Assembly: GCA_947172645.1 (NCBI GenBank)
Contig: CAMWBY010000026.1
Span: 1 to 42,878 of the forward strand
DNA: 42,878 nt
Reading direction: 5' to 3'
Source: an uncultured Lachnospiraceae bacterium
GTDB taxonomy: Bacteria > Bacillota > Clostridia > Lachnospirales > Lachnospiraceae
Shown here: one piece after another, positions 17,123 through 25,521 of the stretch
How the letters are laid out: each line of letters starts with the position of its first letter
Position numbering within the stretch: the stretch's first letter is position 1
Position numbers and translations under genes: made by a program
The notes under the pieces: generated by a model
What the model was told of the DNA's origin: nothing
The model's database searches: none
The model's input: only the letters and a program-made list of their open reading frames with translations

Positions 17123-18758
17123 TCTCTCCTCCAATTCTGACACATTTGTCACACATTGCCTCCACCCGGCTGCTGTGTGTAATCATAATCATTGTCTTGT
17201 CGATAAACAGCCCCATGCATTTAGAAATCATTCGTTCTTCCTCCGCTGCATCCAATGCCGAGGTGGGTTCATCTAAAATAATAAGGCCCGGCCGCCGCAG
17301 ACAAAGCTGTGCCAATGCCAGCCTCTGTTTCTGTCCTCCGGATAAAATATCCCCTATTTTGGTATCCATTCCATCCGGCCACTCCTTTACATACTGCTCC
17401 AGTCCCACGGCCGAAATTACATCCTTTAACTGTTTGTCAGAAGCCTTTTGATATGCCAGAAGTAAATTTTCCTTTAAGCTGCCGTCCATGACAAATGCAT
17501 CCTGAAACATCATTCCGATTTCGTCGCGAAGAGATTTCAAAGAATATTCACCGACCGCATTGCCGTCAATTTTTACCTCCCCACTGTCGGCTTTCACCAT
17601 TCCTATCAGCAGTTCTGCAAGCGTTGACTTGCCACAGCCACTGTCTCCGGTGATGGCAACTTTTTCTCCCGGACGAATATGCAGGGAGAAATTATCAAAT
17701 ATACGCTCAGAACCATATGAAAAGCAAAGGTTGTTTATTTCAACCTGCCCTCTGCAATGTTCCATTTGCAATGCTCCGCTGTCCGTTTCATCAGAATAAC
17801 TCATAAATTCCTGTATTTTACGAATCGTCCCGATTCTGCTCTGTGCATCATTCCAACTTTGGTTAATCAACGTTATCTTTTGGGCCATCATGGAAAAGTA
17901 AGTAAGCAAAACAGTAAAGGTGCCTATCGTTATGATTTTTTCCTGAATCAGATAAACAGAAACGGCGAAGATAGATAGCTGCGAGAGCAGAAACAGTCCT
18001 TTGATAGCCTGTTCCGATATTGCCTGCGCCAAGTTCATCCGATTCCTCTGTCGGAACATCTTCGATGAAGAAGCATCAAACTTTGCTTTTACTTTTTTCT
18101 GCATACTTAACAACCGTATCGATAAGAAGTTTTCTATCATTTCATATAGCCAGCCGATGTATTCACCATACTGCTCCTTTTGTCTTATGGAAGCTTCTTT
18201 ACTTCTTTTTCCTGCAAAAATCGTTATTCCCCCACAGACACCGGATAATACTACCATCATGAGCCCTGCAATAAAATGGATTTGAAAACTAAAAAGCATA
18301 AGCGCCGCGAGAATGATAAAATGATTTATCTGATGGATGACACCGCGAATCAAAAAATGCACACATTCCGCCGGATAATCCTGCATGACCGCCATCACTT
18401 CACCTGTTTTCATTTTCTTTAAGTCAGCCGGCCGCATCCTGAAAAATTTCCGGAAGATGTCCATTTTCATTTGAAAGGCAAACATGACTATCAGATAATG
18501 ATGCTGCGCATAAATCCAATAAAATAAGGCCCCGGAAAAAAGAGACAGGAAAATAGCGACTCCACTAATTTTAAAAAACGCCGCTATATCTTTCTGATAA
18601 ATCATTTCATCAAGCATCCTTCCAAATAATTTTGGAAAAAGCACTGAAATCACTGTCTCTGCCAGCCAGCCAACATAAAATGCAATAAATTGCTTCTTAT
18701 ATGCGCTTATATAAGGTTTTAAGAAAAGCATTGCACTCTTTAACGTATATTTTTCCAT
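17100..18758 (-). CDS. ABC transporter half-protein (membrane + ATPase), first of pair
   Basis: Type IV ABC half-transporter, 552 aa. The membrane domain occupies residues about 1-310. The ATPase domain has Walker A GDSGCGKST, Q-loop MMFQDA, signature LSGGQKQR, Walker B LIILDEPTS and H-loop MITHSS, so both ATPase sites of the heterodimer look intact. The ATG at 18758 is chosen because AAGGAGCG lies 7 bases before it; an open frame extends to 18839 without a comparable site. The following gene overlaps its 3' end. The AraC regulator at 19026 is divergent across a 267-base gap and is the likely activator. Confidence 0.87.
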   Translation of the reverse strand: MEKYTLKSAMLFLKPYISAYKKQFIAFYVGWLAETVISVLFPKLFGRMLDEMIYQKDIAAFFKISGVAIFLSLFSGALFYWIYAQHHYLIVMFAFQMKMDIFRKFFRMRPADLKKMKTGEVMAVMQDYPAECVHFLIRGVIHQINHFIILAALMLFSFQIHFIAGLMMVVLSGVCGGITIFAGKRSKEASIRQKEQYGEYIGWLYEMIENFLSIRLLSMQKKVKAKFDASSSKMFRQRNRMNLAQAISEQAIKGLFLLSQLSIFAVSVYLIQEKIITIGTFTVLLTYFSMMAQKITLINQSWNDAQSRIGTIRKIQEFMSYSDETDSGALQMEHCRGQVEINNLCFSYGSERIFDNFSLHIRPGEKVAITGDSGCGKSTLAELLIGMVKADSGEVKIDGNAVGEYSLKSLRDEIGMMFQDAFVMDGSLKENLLLAYQKASDKQLKDVISAVGLEQYVKEWPDGMDTKIGDILSGGQKQRLALAQLCLRRPGLIILDEPTSALDAAEEERMISKCMGLFIDKTMIMITHSSRVEAMCDKCVRIGGENEKGIQT

Positions 18759-18859
18759 ATCGCGACGCTCCTTTTTGCTGTATTGGCCAATCCCACCAAG
18801 CTTGGTTTGCATTTTATATTTACGACCTTGTATTGTCATTAACTTTTCTGCATGAATTT

Positions 18860-18887
18860 ATTATACTTTCTGCAATGCCCTTGCAAA
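18860..18887 (-). promoter_or_regulatory. Probable promoter of the ABC transporter pair
   Basis: A perfect TATAAT (18865-18860, minus strand) is preceded by a T-rich TTTTGC/TTTGCA element at about 16-17 bases. The match at -35 is weak, as expected for an AraC-activated promoter. A direct repeat TTGCA-6-TTGCA overlaps the spacer and could be part of an activator site. Confidence 0.4.
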
Positions 18888-19025
18888 AAATCTTAGTTTT
18901 CCTATATAATAAAAGAAACAGGCGGAAATATGGTTGAATAAAATCTCTGATAAGCAAATTATTGAGCATAAAACGCTTTGGAATGGAGAAAAGCCACAGT
19001 AAACTGCTCTGACATGGAGGTAAAA

Positions 19026-19898
19026 ATGATTGAAGACAGACGTTATACGGGAAATATCATCTATATTGATTTCTATGCCAAAGAGACTTTCAAAAATTAC
19101 CCTGCTAAGGAGTCTTTGACCATAACTCTGGCTACCGATGGCAAATGGGACTTTGACTTAAATAGCCATCATTATAAAGTAAACGCTCCCTTTATTCTCT
19201 GTTTGAATGAATCGGATTCCTTTTCCATCAAAAGTACCGGCAATTACGCCGCCAAAACATTTGTTTTTCAACCATCCTTTATTAATCGCAGTCTGACTCC
19301 GGAAACCATCATAGATAATATGTTTGAAAATACAGAAATAATGCATGACAGAAATCTGATGAATATTTTCATGCAAAGAAATGACAATTATTACGGCATG
19401 CTGCCTTTGGACGCCCCCTCTGCGCTGCAGATTAATTCATGGCTGTCTATCATTGGAACCGAATGCCTGTCCCAGAGCGACGGATATTGGACATGCCGTT
19501 TGCGCAAATACCTCCTGCAAATTCTCTTTCTGCTGGAGGATTCTTTCCTGGCACTTAGTGATAACAGCATGACTGCAAAAGAGCCTATCGACTATGCGCT
19601 TGACTATATCAAGAGCAATTACAATCTTGGTCTGACACTTGAAGGCATCAGTAAATATGTAGGCATAAACCGTACCACACTCAATCATATGTGCAAACAC
19701 AAAACCGGCATGACTCTTATGCAATACCTTAAAAATTACCGCTTAAAAATAGCAAAAGAAACGCTTCGCCATACGAACCTGGCACTTTCGGAAATCTCTC
19801 TGTCCTGCGGCTATAACTATGAATCTTATTTTGTAAAAGTGTTTACCGAGGGTTGCGGTATGTCGCCCAGTGAATATAGGAAGCGGTATCGGGGATGA
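19026..19898 (+). CDS. AraC-family transcriptional regulator
   Basis: 290-aa regulator. The N-terminal 180 residues are a ligand-sensing region without a recognised motif, with a cupin-like start (LTITLATDGKWDFDLN). The last 100 residues are the AraC DNA-binding domain with two helix-turn-helix motifs (LEGISKYVGINRTTLNHMCK, and LSEISLSCGYNYESYFVKVF) and a final SPSEYRKRY. The start at 19026 is preferred because GGAGG lies 5 bases before it; an in-frame ATG at 18978 also exists. The gene is divergent from the ABC transporter pair, the classical place for a local activator responding to the transported compound. Confidence 0.85.
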   Translation: MIEDRRYTGNIIYIDFYAKETFKNYPAKESLTITLATDGKWDFDLNSHHYKVNAPFILCLNESDSFSIKSTGNYAAKTFVFQPSFINRSLTPETIIDNMFENTEIMHDRNLMNIFMQRNDNYYGMLPLDAPSALQINSWLSIIGTECLSQSDGYWTCRLRKYLLQILFLLEDSFLALSDNSMTAKEPIDYALDYIKSNYNLGLTLEGISKYVGINRTTLNHMCKHKTGMTLMQYLKNYRLKIAKETLRHTNLALSEISLSCGYNYESYFVKVFTEGCGMSPSEYRKRYRG

Positions 19899-20739
19899 GT
19901 TACGTCTAGGTGATAGCCACAGTAATCACCGGAGGCTTTCTTTTGCAAAAACCACGACTCATAATCAATTAACTGTATCAAAGCCTTTGAATCAAATTCT
20001 GCCCGCTTTACTTCAATAATATCATAGGAAGCAACTTTTGAATTTGCCATATTTCCAAACATTAGTAAAATATCAATCTCTTTTCCCAAATTTGTCGGAA
20101 CATAGCTGAGATAATCGGTATAATTACCGAAAATATCCGCATAATATCCTCTGGCAAATCCATGATTTAAAAGTGCCACTATGGAATATTCGTATTGGGG
20201 GCCCTTCTTCCTTATGAATATAATCCATGAGATTATATTCCCGAAAAGGATAAGGTTCTCGAATGACCTCTTTCCGCATAGTAAAGGGGGTTATTTTCAT
20301 ATATTCATCCAATAAAATCTCAAATTCTTTTGATTAGAAATAGAGAACATAGCATTTGCTCCACTGGCGCGTTGCAAACTCCAAGTCCAAAGCTTTCCAT
20401 TATTTCTTAAATCGTTAATATCATTTAATTTTAAAAATTTTTCAAAATTATACGATGAACATTTCATTTTACATCGAAACGGATAAATCCTGTCTGGCCA
20501 AATCCGAGTTTCATCATAAAATGGTTTTCCATCAGCCTGCCACAAGCCGCGCAGTTCTTTCGTTCCAATAACATACATTAAAATATAATCATCTTCCCGA
20601 ATCATCGCCAATCTGGAAAGCAAACCGTCAAAAACATTATTTTGCGTTCTATTTTCTTTAGGCTCAGGCAATCCAACCAAACCATGCTGAATACAAATTA
20701 TATAGTTTTCTTCATTAACCGAAAAATATGAACAGACAT
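19899..20739 (-). pseudogene. Decayed EVE-domain + PD-(D/E)XK nuclease gene
   Basis: Remnant of a nuclease with an N-terminal EVE-like (modified-base reader) domain (DDYILMYVIGTKELRG, then GKPFYDETRIW and IYPFRCKM) and a C-terminal PD-(D/E)XK nuclease of the NucS/RecB kind (GKEIDILLMF, then YDIIEVKRAEFDSKALIQL, giving D...ExK). The likely original start is the ATG at 20739 with GAGG before it. Restoring the reading needs +1 in a T-run near 20726, +1 in an A-run near 20328-20331 and -1 in a C-run near 20199-20203. The 3' end is also lost: family-like sequence stops at about 19922, next to the convergent AraC gene. Proteins of this build are plausible modification-dependent restriction enzymes; that role is inference. 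Confidence 0.7.
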
Positions 20740-20828
20740 TACTTTACCTCTTCCTTTATTGATATTATAATACTATTCATATATTTTTGTACACCTTAAA
20801 TAACACCTAGTATTAAGACGGAGAGCCT

Positions 20829-21191
20829 TCACACTCTCTGCCTTTTATTCCTCCCCTTACAATACACTACCGCCACAAACGTACTAACAAATGTCGCCAC
20901 AATCGCTAGCGCGATAATTCCCGCCGGATTCACGCTCCCATACTGCTGCCTATAAGCAATCATATTCATCGGAATAAGCTTTTCATTGTTGGCGATACGT
21001 TCCATTTTGCCACGTCCCCTTCCCTCCGAAGTGACAGTGGTCACCACGCCTCCCTTCATACCTCCCCGGCCTCGTCCGCCTGCCGCTCCCACGCTGCTGT
21101 ATTCCATCACACCATCCACAGACAGATTCCCTGGCGTCCCTCTCTCTTCCTCTAGCTTCGCCAACTATTCCATCGCCTTAAGCCCCTTGTG
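20829..21191 (-). pseudogene. Degenerate duplicate of the 3' end of spmA
   Basis: The segment matches the C-terminal half of spmA (23620-24000): AKLEEERG, a Gly-rich linker, MNMIAYRQQYGSVNPAGII and VAVVYCK. It carries an in-frame TAG where spmA has a Glu codon, lacks 12 codons before LIPMNMIAY, and shares the downstream terminator-like hairpin at the same distance. The similarity ends abruptly at about 21187, right at an inverted repeat (GTGTCA...TGACAC, 21190-21206). An open frame of 111 codons remains but is unlikely to make a functional protein. Confidence 0.75.
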
Positions 21192-21221
21192 TCAAGTTAA
21201 TGACACGAAATTTGTGAAAAA

Positions 21222-21238
21222 CATCTTATAATAAGATG
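21222..21238. terminator. Bidirectional terminator-like hairpin
   Basis: CATCTTAT-a-ATAAGATG, with TTTTTC following on the minus strand and AATTTTTTC following on the plus strand. It lies between the island's last gene and the spmA remnant, and probably ends transcription of the four-gene operon at the latest here. Confidence 0.55.
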
Positions 21239-21294
21239 AATTTTTTCTCTTTTTTGTTGTTGAATTATACCAAAACAAGAAAATCCATATAATA

Positions 21295-21330
21295 AAAGCA
21301 GGATTTCTCCGTTTCAAGAGTTCCTGCTTT
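21295..21330 (-). terminator. Terminator of the MNT/HEPN/membrane protein operon
   Basis: On the minus strand AAAGCAGGA (21330-21322) pairs with TCCTGCTTT (21303-21295) and is followed by TATTATAT. The loop holds a further short CTC/GAG pairing. It lies 23 bases past the stop of the 52-aa gene. Confidence 0.65.
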
Positions 21331-21352
21331 CACAATCCGCTTCAAAAGTCAA

Positions 21353-21511
21353 TTATGCCAGTTGCAACTTGTTCTCAAGGCGTTCCACTATGCTCAATGG
21401 CAAATCTAAATCCTCTCCAATTTCTTGTTTTGTCATTTTTCCTCTTTCCAACATACGTTTCGCCGCTTCAATTTTTTCTTCATTTATAAGTTGCTCCATA
21501 ATTTTACTCAT
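21353..21511 (-). CDS. 52-aa HTH-like small protein
   Basis: A short reading frame with AGGAAGGG about 10 bases before its ATG. The product begins MSKIMEQLINEEK. It has a charged helix, then a helix-turn-helix-like segment (GKMTKQEIGEDLDLPLSIVE). It resembles the C-terminal tail of Rpn/PD-(D/E)XK recombination-promoting proteins common in this group, where such a tail follows the nuclease. Here it stands alone, 45 bases after the membrane protein gene, so it could be a free DNA-binding peptide or a remnant. It is the last gene of the island operon. Confidence 0.55.
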   Translation of the reverse strand: MSKIMEQLINEEKIEAAKRMLERGKMTKQEIGEDLDLPLSIVERLENKLQLA

Positions 21512-21556
21512 AATTTTGCACCCTTCCTGCTCTTTTAGAGTAACTTCTAAATTTAT

Positions 21557-22705
21557 TTACTGTAGCTTTTGACTCTTAATATCTTTATACATTTTTGTAA
21601 TTTTTCTTTCATCCATATCATTATCTTGTATTATTTCATAATATGGACTATACGAATAATACTCATTTCCTTTACCACTCAAACCCATACAAACAATAAA
21701 TATCCCTTCTTTCGACCACGATTCCATCTTATCATTTATAAATGCTTTTGATGCTGGTTGAATAGCTTTTCCATTAATTTTTGTTTTAACTACCCTAAAA
21801 TATAACCATAATAAATATTCCTTATAATGACTTCTATTATTATAATAATTGTCAATAAAAAATTGTTTTAAACTACTAAAAAATATTTTTGTATACACGA
21901 ACTCAAATATCTTTCTCCTTATTACACAATTATATCCTGTCCGCAGCCCTATATTACGTATTAATTGCATTTCTATGGTAGAATACCCACGTATATGCTT
22001 CGTTACTACCGCATAATGTTCAACTACATTTATTACTCTTTTTAATTTTTCTTTTCCATGATAACACTTTATGTATGTTCTAAATCTTAATATCCTATAT
22101 TTCACAAATTCCAATGAAAAAAAGTTATAGCTATTTTTTCTATCGAAATATGACTTATCTTCTATCTCTGTTAAAATTGTGTACTTGTCTGCTTCAATTT
22201 CATTGTATGGGAATTGATATACCGGATTTTCATTTATCACCTTCATCATGTCAGTAATAGTCAGTGTTTCAAACCTTTGTATACTAGTTTCATGAATGCA
22301 GAAAAAAGCCATTAAAAAAGAAGCCGCTTTGCATATTTCACCATAACGCCTCCACCCAATTAACATCCTAGCATAATCTGTTTGTAACAATACAGCACAT
22401 ATAAAGAAAACATAATAGTATTGAAATATCATCAAAAACATACTATCTACTATTTTATAGGGTATTTTTCTGATAATTTTCAGTTTATAATAATCTTCCG
22501 TTAAATATTCCAGATAAATAAAAAGTAAAAATGACATCATAACCAGTGCCACTTTGCTATCCAAAATATTTAGAAAACAGCAAACATATGTAATGGTATA
22601 CATTAACATTATTCTTTGTTGCGTATTAAAATTACTATAACAAATAATTCCTAATCCTACGATAAAATAGATAATAATTAAATTATCACCAAATAGCTGT
22701 TCCAA
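21557..22705 (-). CDS. Multi-pass membrane protein with a putative divergent GT51 transglycosylase domain
   Basis: 382 aa, very AT-rich. The N-terminal 140 residues contain about five hydrophobic segments (about 9-27, 31-49, 52-68, 84-107, 124-138). The soluble part carries motifs resembling the peptidoglycan glycosyltransferase family GT51: EIEDKSYF (family AIEDRRFY, with the catalytic Glu), RGYSTIEMQLIRN (family GGSTITQQLVRN) and IRRKIFE (family RRKI-E), in the right order. The gap between the first two is longer than usual. Extra N-terminal TM segments and no transpeptidase domain make it unlike ordinary PBPs. The start is a TTG with AAAGGAA 8 bases before it. It follows the HEPN gene by 53 bases and is probably cotranscribed. 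The family assignment is by eye and not certain. Confidence 0.6.
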   Translation of the reverse strand: MEQLFGDNLIIIYFIVGLGIICYSNFNTQQRIMLMYTITYVCCFLNILDSKVALVMMSFLLFIYLEYLTEDYYKLKIIRKIPYKIVDSMFLMIFQYYYVFFICAVLLQTDYARMLIGWRRYGEICKAASFLMAFFCIHETSIQRFETLTITDMMKVINENPVYQFPYNEIEADKYTILTEIEDKSYFDRKNSYNFFSLEFVKYRILRFRTYIKCYHGKEKLKRVINVVEHYAVVTKHIRGYSTIEMQLIRNIGLRTGYNCVIRRKIFEFVYTKIFFSSLKQFFIDNYYNNRSHYKEYLLWLYFRVVKTKINGKAIQPASKAFINDKMESWSKEGIFIVCMGLSGKGNEYYSYSPYYEIIQDNDMDERKITKMYKDIKSQKLQ

Positions 22706-22758
22706 TGAATTATTCCTTTCTTTAGTAACCGTTCATCTTTATCCTGTGAATAATTTCT

Positions 22759-23175
22759 TTAACATATATCTCTGCCATCCTTAATTTTTGTCACAACATA
22801 TTCCTCAACCCTATCATAAAAATACTGCGCGTTTAATATCTGTTCTTCAACCTCTTTTTTAGATATCACAAAGTAATCATTATAATCACTATCACTGCGA
22901 ATATCAAAAGCTTCCGATATAATGTCTGACATTGTTACATCAAATATTCCTGTTTTAATATATTCCCTTCGAAAAAAAGCCCCCACCGCTGAGTGTTTTG
23001 AAAAATCTATAGAGCATAATGCCAATACATTTCGCATACAATGAAAAACCGCATAATAAGAACGATTGGCTGCTCCTTTGTAATCCGATATTTTTATCAA
23101 TGCTTTTGCAGATATAATACATTGTCTGGCTGTCTCTAAACGGTATATGGCTAAATCTGCCCTTACTTTATCCAT
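22759..23175 (-). CDS. HEPN-domain toxin (HepT-like)
   Basis: 138-aa all-helical HEPN protein. It contains the RX6H motif (R38-SYYAVF-H45) typical of HEPN RNases, with the family pattern GAANRSYYAVFHCMRNVL. It pairs with the minimal nucleotidyltransferase encoded directly upstream, whose stop overlaps this start by 8 bases. In known HepT/MntA systems the nucleotidyltransferase modifies and silences the HEPN RNase. The system may act in plasmid/island maintenance or phage defence. The membrane protein gene follows in the same operon. Confidence 0.85.
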   Translation of the reverse strand: MDKVRADLAIYRLETARQCIISAKALIKISDYKGAANRSYYAVFHCMRNVLALCSIDFSKHSAVGAFFRREYIKTGIFDVTMSDIISEAFDIRSDSDYNDYFVISKKEVEEQILNAQYFYDRVEEYVVTKIKDGRDIC

Positions 23176-23503
23176 AAATTTTCATGCCTTCCCTCTCAAT
23201 GTTTTGATAAAACAGTTGATACTTCATTTGATTTTCATAATCATCATAATTACGTGCAAGAAGTGAAACCATGATATCATTCCGCAAACCCACACGACTT
23301 GCAATTCGACTGATTTCTTTCCGTTTTTCTTTTATTTCTTCCTGATTGCAATTTAGTAATATCATAATGTCAACATCTGATTCCAAATCGAAATCCCCAC
23401 GGGCATATGAACCATACAAAATAATCCGTTCAATTTTCCCACCAAACAGTTTTATCAATTCTTCATTTACCTCAGTTGTAATATTCTTTATTCTTTCTTC
23501 CAT
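23168..23503 (-). CDS. MNT-domain nucleotidyltransferase antitoxin (MntA-like)
   Basis: 111-aa minimal nucleotidyltransferase. The catalytic motif GSX10DXD is intact: G31-S32 (YGSYARG), then D43 and D45 (SDVDI). MNT proteins of HEPN/MNT pairs transfer AMP to a Tyr of the HEPN toxin. It is the first gene of the island operon, with a clear promoter 54 bases upstream and GAGG before the start. Confidence 0.87.
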   Translation of the reverse strand: MEERIKNITTEVNEELIKLFGGKIERIILYGSYARGDFDLESDVDIMILLNCNQEEIKEKRKEISRIASRVGLRNDIMVSLLARNYDDYENQMKYQLFYQNIEREGMKIYG

Positions 23504-23556
23504 ATTCTAGTACCTCGAATAAATCTTAAATTCTAACATCCCGCTCTTTTTCTATA

Positions 23557-23585
23557 AGTATATCCCAAAAAATTATTCTTCTCAA
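23557..23585 (-). promoter_or_regulatory. Promoter of the MNT/HEPN operon
   Basis: On the minus strand TTGAGA (23585-23580) and TATACT (23562-23557) are separated by exactly 17 bases. It lies between the spmA terminator and the MNT start and can drive all four island genes. Confidence 0.7.
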
Positions 23586-23608
23586 CGCTCTTTTATAAAT
23601 ATATTCAA

Positions 23609-23632
23609 ACGGAGAGCCCTCACGCTCTCCGT
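23609..23632 (-). terminator. Terminator of spmA / fatty-acid operon
   Basis: ACGGAGAGC (23609-23617) and GCTCTCCGT (23624-23632) form a perfect 9-bp stem with a 6-base loop that includes the spmA stop codon. A U-rich stretch (TTTGAATATATTT) follows on the minus strand. The degenerate copy at about 20819-20840 has a related but damaged hairpin. Confidence 0.65.
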
Positions 23633-24360
23633 CTCATATCCTTCACTTTACAATACACCACCGCCACCCCTGTGCTTACTGCCGTCGCCACAATCGCCGG
23701 CGCAATGATTCCCGCCGGGTTCACGCTCCCGTACTGCTGCCTGTAAGCAATCATATTAACAGGAATGAGTTGCAACGATGAAATATTCAAAATCAGAAAC
23801 GTACACATCTCATTGCTTGCAACACGCTCCCCCTTCCCTTTCCTGCTGCCCGCAATCCCTGGACTGTCCGACAGCCTTCCTCCCCCATGTCCGCCTGTCA
23901 CTTCCGCACCGCCGCTTTTAGCAGCCCCATCCGCAGACACATACCCCGGATTCCCCCTCTCCTCCTCCAGCTTCGCCAGCTCCTCCATCGCCTTAAGTCC
24001 CGCCGGCGTACACGCCCAACCAAGCCCAAGCACATTGGCTATCAGATTGGTAGATATGTATTCCCTGGCAGGATGCCCTTTGGGAATCCTGGGAAACAAG
24101 AAACTGATAAAGGGCTGTATGCCCCTGGTCATCTTGGCAATCAGCCCCGATTTCTGCGCAATCTCCATCAACCCTACCCACAGCGCCATCACGCCAATCA
24201 TCGTAATACAAAGTGATACCGCATCTCCCGCAGAGTCCAAGGCGGCATTGGTGACATCTTCCATCCGGCCTGTCAACGCTCCATATATCACTCCGATTAA
24301 AATCATACAAGCCCAAATATAATTTAACATAAGCACAAAAAGAGCCGCTGCAAAACGCAT
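23620..24360 (-). CDS. spmA: Spore maturation protein A
   Basis: Integral membrane protein of the nucleoside recognition (Gate) domain family, needed in B. subtilis for full spore-core dehydration. It is recognised by LNYIWACMILIGVIYGALTG, ALDSAGDAVSLCITMIG, GLMEIAQKSGL and the C-terminal IAYRQQYGSVNPAGI. A Gly-rich insertion lies at about residues 133-180, just before NEMCTFLILNISS, and is unusual compared with Bacillus SpmA. The start is open: 24360 has AAAGG before it, but family alignment would begin at Met11 (24330). spmB, normally the next gene, is absent; the island lies there instead. A degenerate copy of the 3' end is at 20829-21191. Confidence 0.85.
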   Translation of the reverse strand: MRFAAALFVLMLNYIWACMILIGVIYGALTGRMEDVTNAALDSAGDAVSLCITMIGVMALWVGLMEIAQKSGLIAKMTRGIQPFISFLFPRIPKGHPAREYISTNLIANVLGLGWACTPAGLKAMEELAKLEEERGNPGYVSADGAAKSGGAEVTGGHGGGRLSDSPGIAGSRKGKGERVASNEMCTFLILNISSLQLIPVNMIAYRQQYGSVNPAGIIAPAIVATAVSTGVAVVYCKVKDMRRRA

Positions 24361-24514
24361 ATATGCCTTTATCTACAACGGCTTTGTTCCTGACTGTTCT
24401 TATTGTCATGATATGAAATTTTATCTATAATTATGAATCCATTTTATATTTATGTACTATATTGACTAAATTCAGACAGCCTCCCACTGCCACCAAAATT
24501 TCCCATTGCCTCCG

Positions 24515-25480
24515 TCACCATTCCACCACCGCAGAAGCCCAGGTAAGCCCGCCTCCAAAGCCCGAAAGAGCAATTTTCATTCCAGGTTTCAGCAATCCCT
24601 TACGGTTCATCTCATCCAGTAAAATCGGCACGCTCGCCGCAGAGATGTTCCCACAATGGTCCAGGCTGATTGGAAACTTATCTTCCGCTACCTTCAGTCT
24701 CTTAGCCACAGACTGTATAATCCTGATATTTGCCTGATGGAGTGCAAAATAATCAATGTCCTCCGCCGAGAGCCCGGCTGCTTTTATTGTCTTAAGCAGA
24801 GAAGCCGGAACCGCCGTCACGGCAAACTTATACACTTCCTGGCCATCCATATGCACATATTCCGGTTCGGTAGAAGTCTGCACGAGAGGATTGTTGTTTG
24901 TCCGGTTCCGGCACGCCAGAACGCTTCCTCTGGCCCCGTCGGAGCCCTGGTCATAGGCAAGCATCCTATCCTTCTCATCCGCCCGCGCCACGACTGCCCC
25001 CGCGCCATCGCCGAAAAGAACGCAAGTGCCCCTGTCGTTCCAGTCCATAATTTTCGACAACGTCTCCGCCCCAAGAATCAAGGCAGTCTGATACATACCT
25101 ATCTGCAAATATGCATGTGCAATATTCAAAGCAAACATAAATCCAGAACATGCCGCATTAATGTCAAAGGCAACCGCATTATTTGCCCCGATTGCCGCCT
25201 GTACTTCACAGGCACATGACGGCGTCACATGGTCGGCGGACAATGTTCCCACAATAATCAGGTCAATCTCCTGTGCCGTAATCCCCGCATTATCCATGGC
25301 CCGTTTTGCCGCCTCCACAGACATGCTTGCGGTCGTCTCATCTTTCACCAGATGCCGTTCCCTGATACCGGTACGACTGCTAATCCACTCATCAGAAGTA
25401 TCCATAATCTTTGACAAATCATCATTTGTCACAACCGTCTGGGGCAGACAACTCCCCGTTCCTATAATTTTCATTCCCAT
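24515..25480 (-). CDS. fabH: 3-oxoacyl-ACP synthase III
   Basis: 321 aa. It condenses acetyl-CoA (or a branched acyl-CoA) with malonyl-ACP to start fatty-acid synthesis. The catalytic triad is complete: Cys111 (NAACSGF), His248 (ALHQAN) and Asn278 (HCGNIS). The C-terminal GFGGGLTWASAVVEW is typical. It is the last fab gene in the operon here, whereas in many clostridia fabH comes first. It is followed after 154 bases by spmA. The start MGMK at 25480 may be Met3 instead. Confidence 0.95.
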   Translation of the reverse strand: MGMKIIGTGSCLPQTVVTNDDLSKIMDTSDEWISSRTGIRERHLVKDETTASMSVEAAKRAMDNAGITAQEIDLIIVGTLSADHVTPSCACEVQAAIGANNAVAFDINAACSGFMFALNIAHAYLQIGMYQTALILGAETLSKIMDWNDRGTCVLFGDGAGAVVARADEKDRMLAYDQGSDGARGSVLACRNRTNNNPLVQTSTEPEYVHMDGQEVYKFAVTAVPASLLKTIKAAGLSAEDIDYFALHQANIRIIQSVAKRLKVAEDKFPISLDHCGNISAASVPILLDEMNRKGLLKPGMKIALSGFGGGLTWASAVVEW

Positions 25481-25521
25481 ACTTTTTCCTTATTTCTGCA
25501 CACTAATATTGATATCTTTTC

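Noticed and set aside
20829..21164. A functional 111-aa Gly-rich membrane protein
   Set aside because: Comparison with spmA shows a stop codon and a deletion; it is a decayed copy, not an independent gene.
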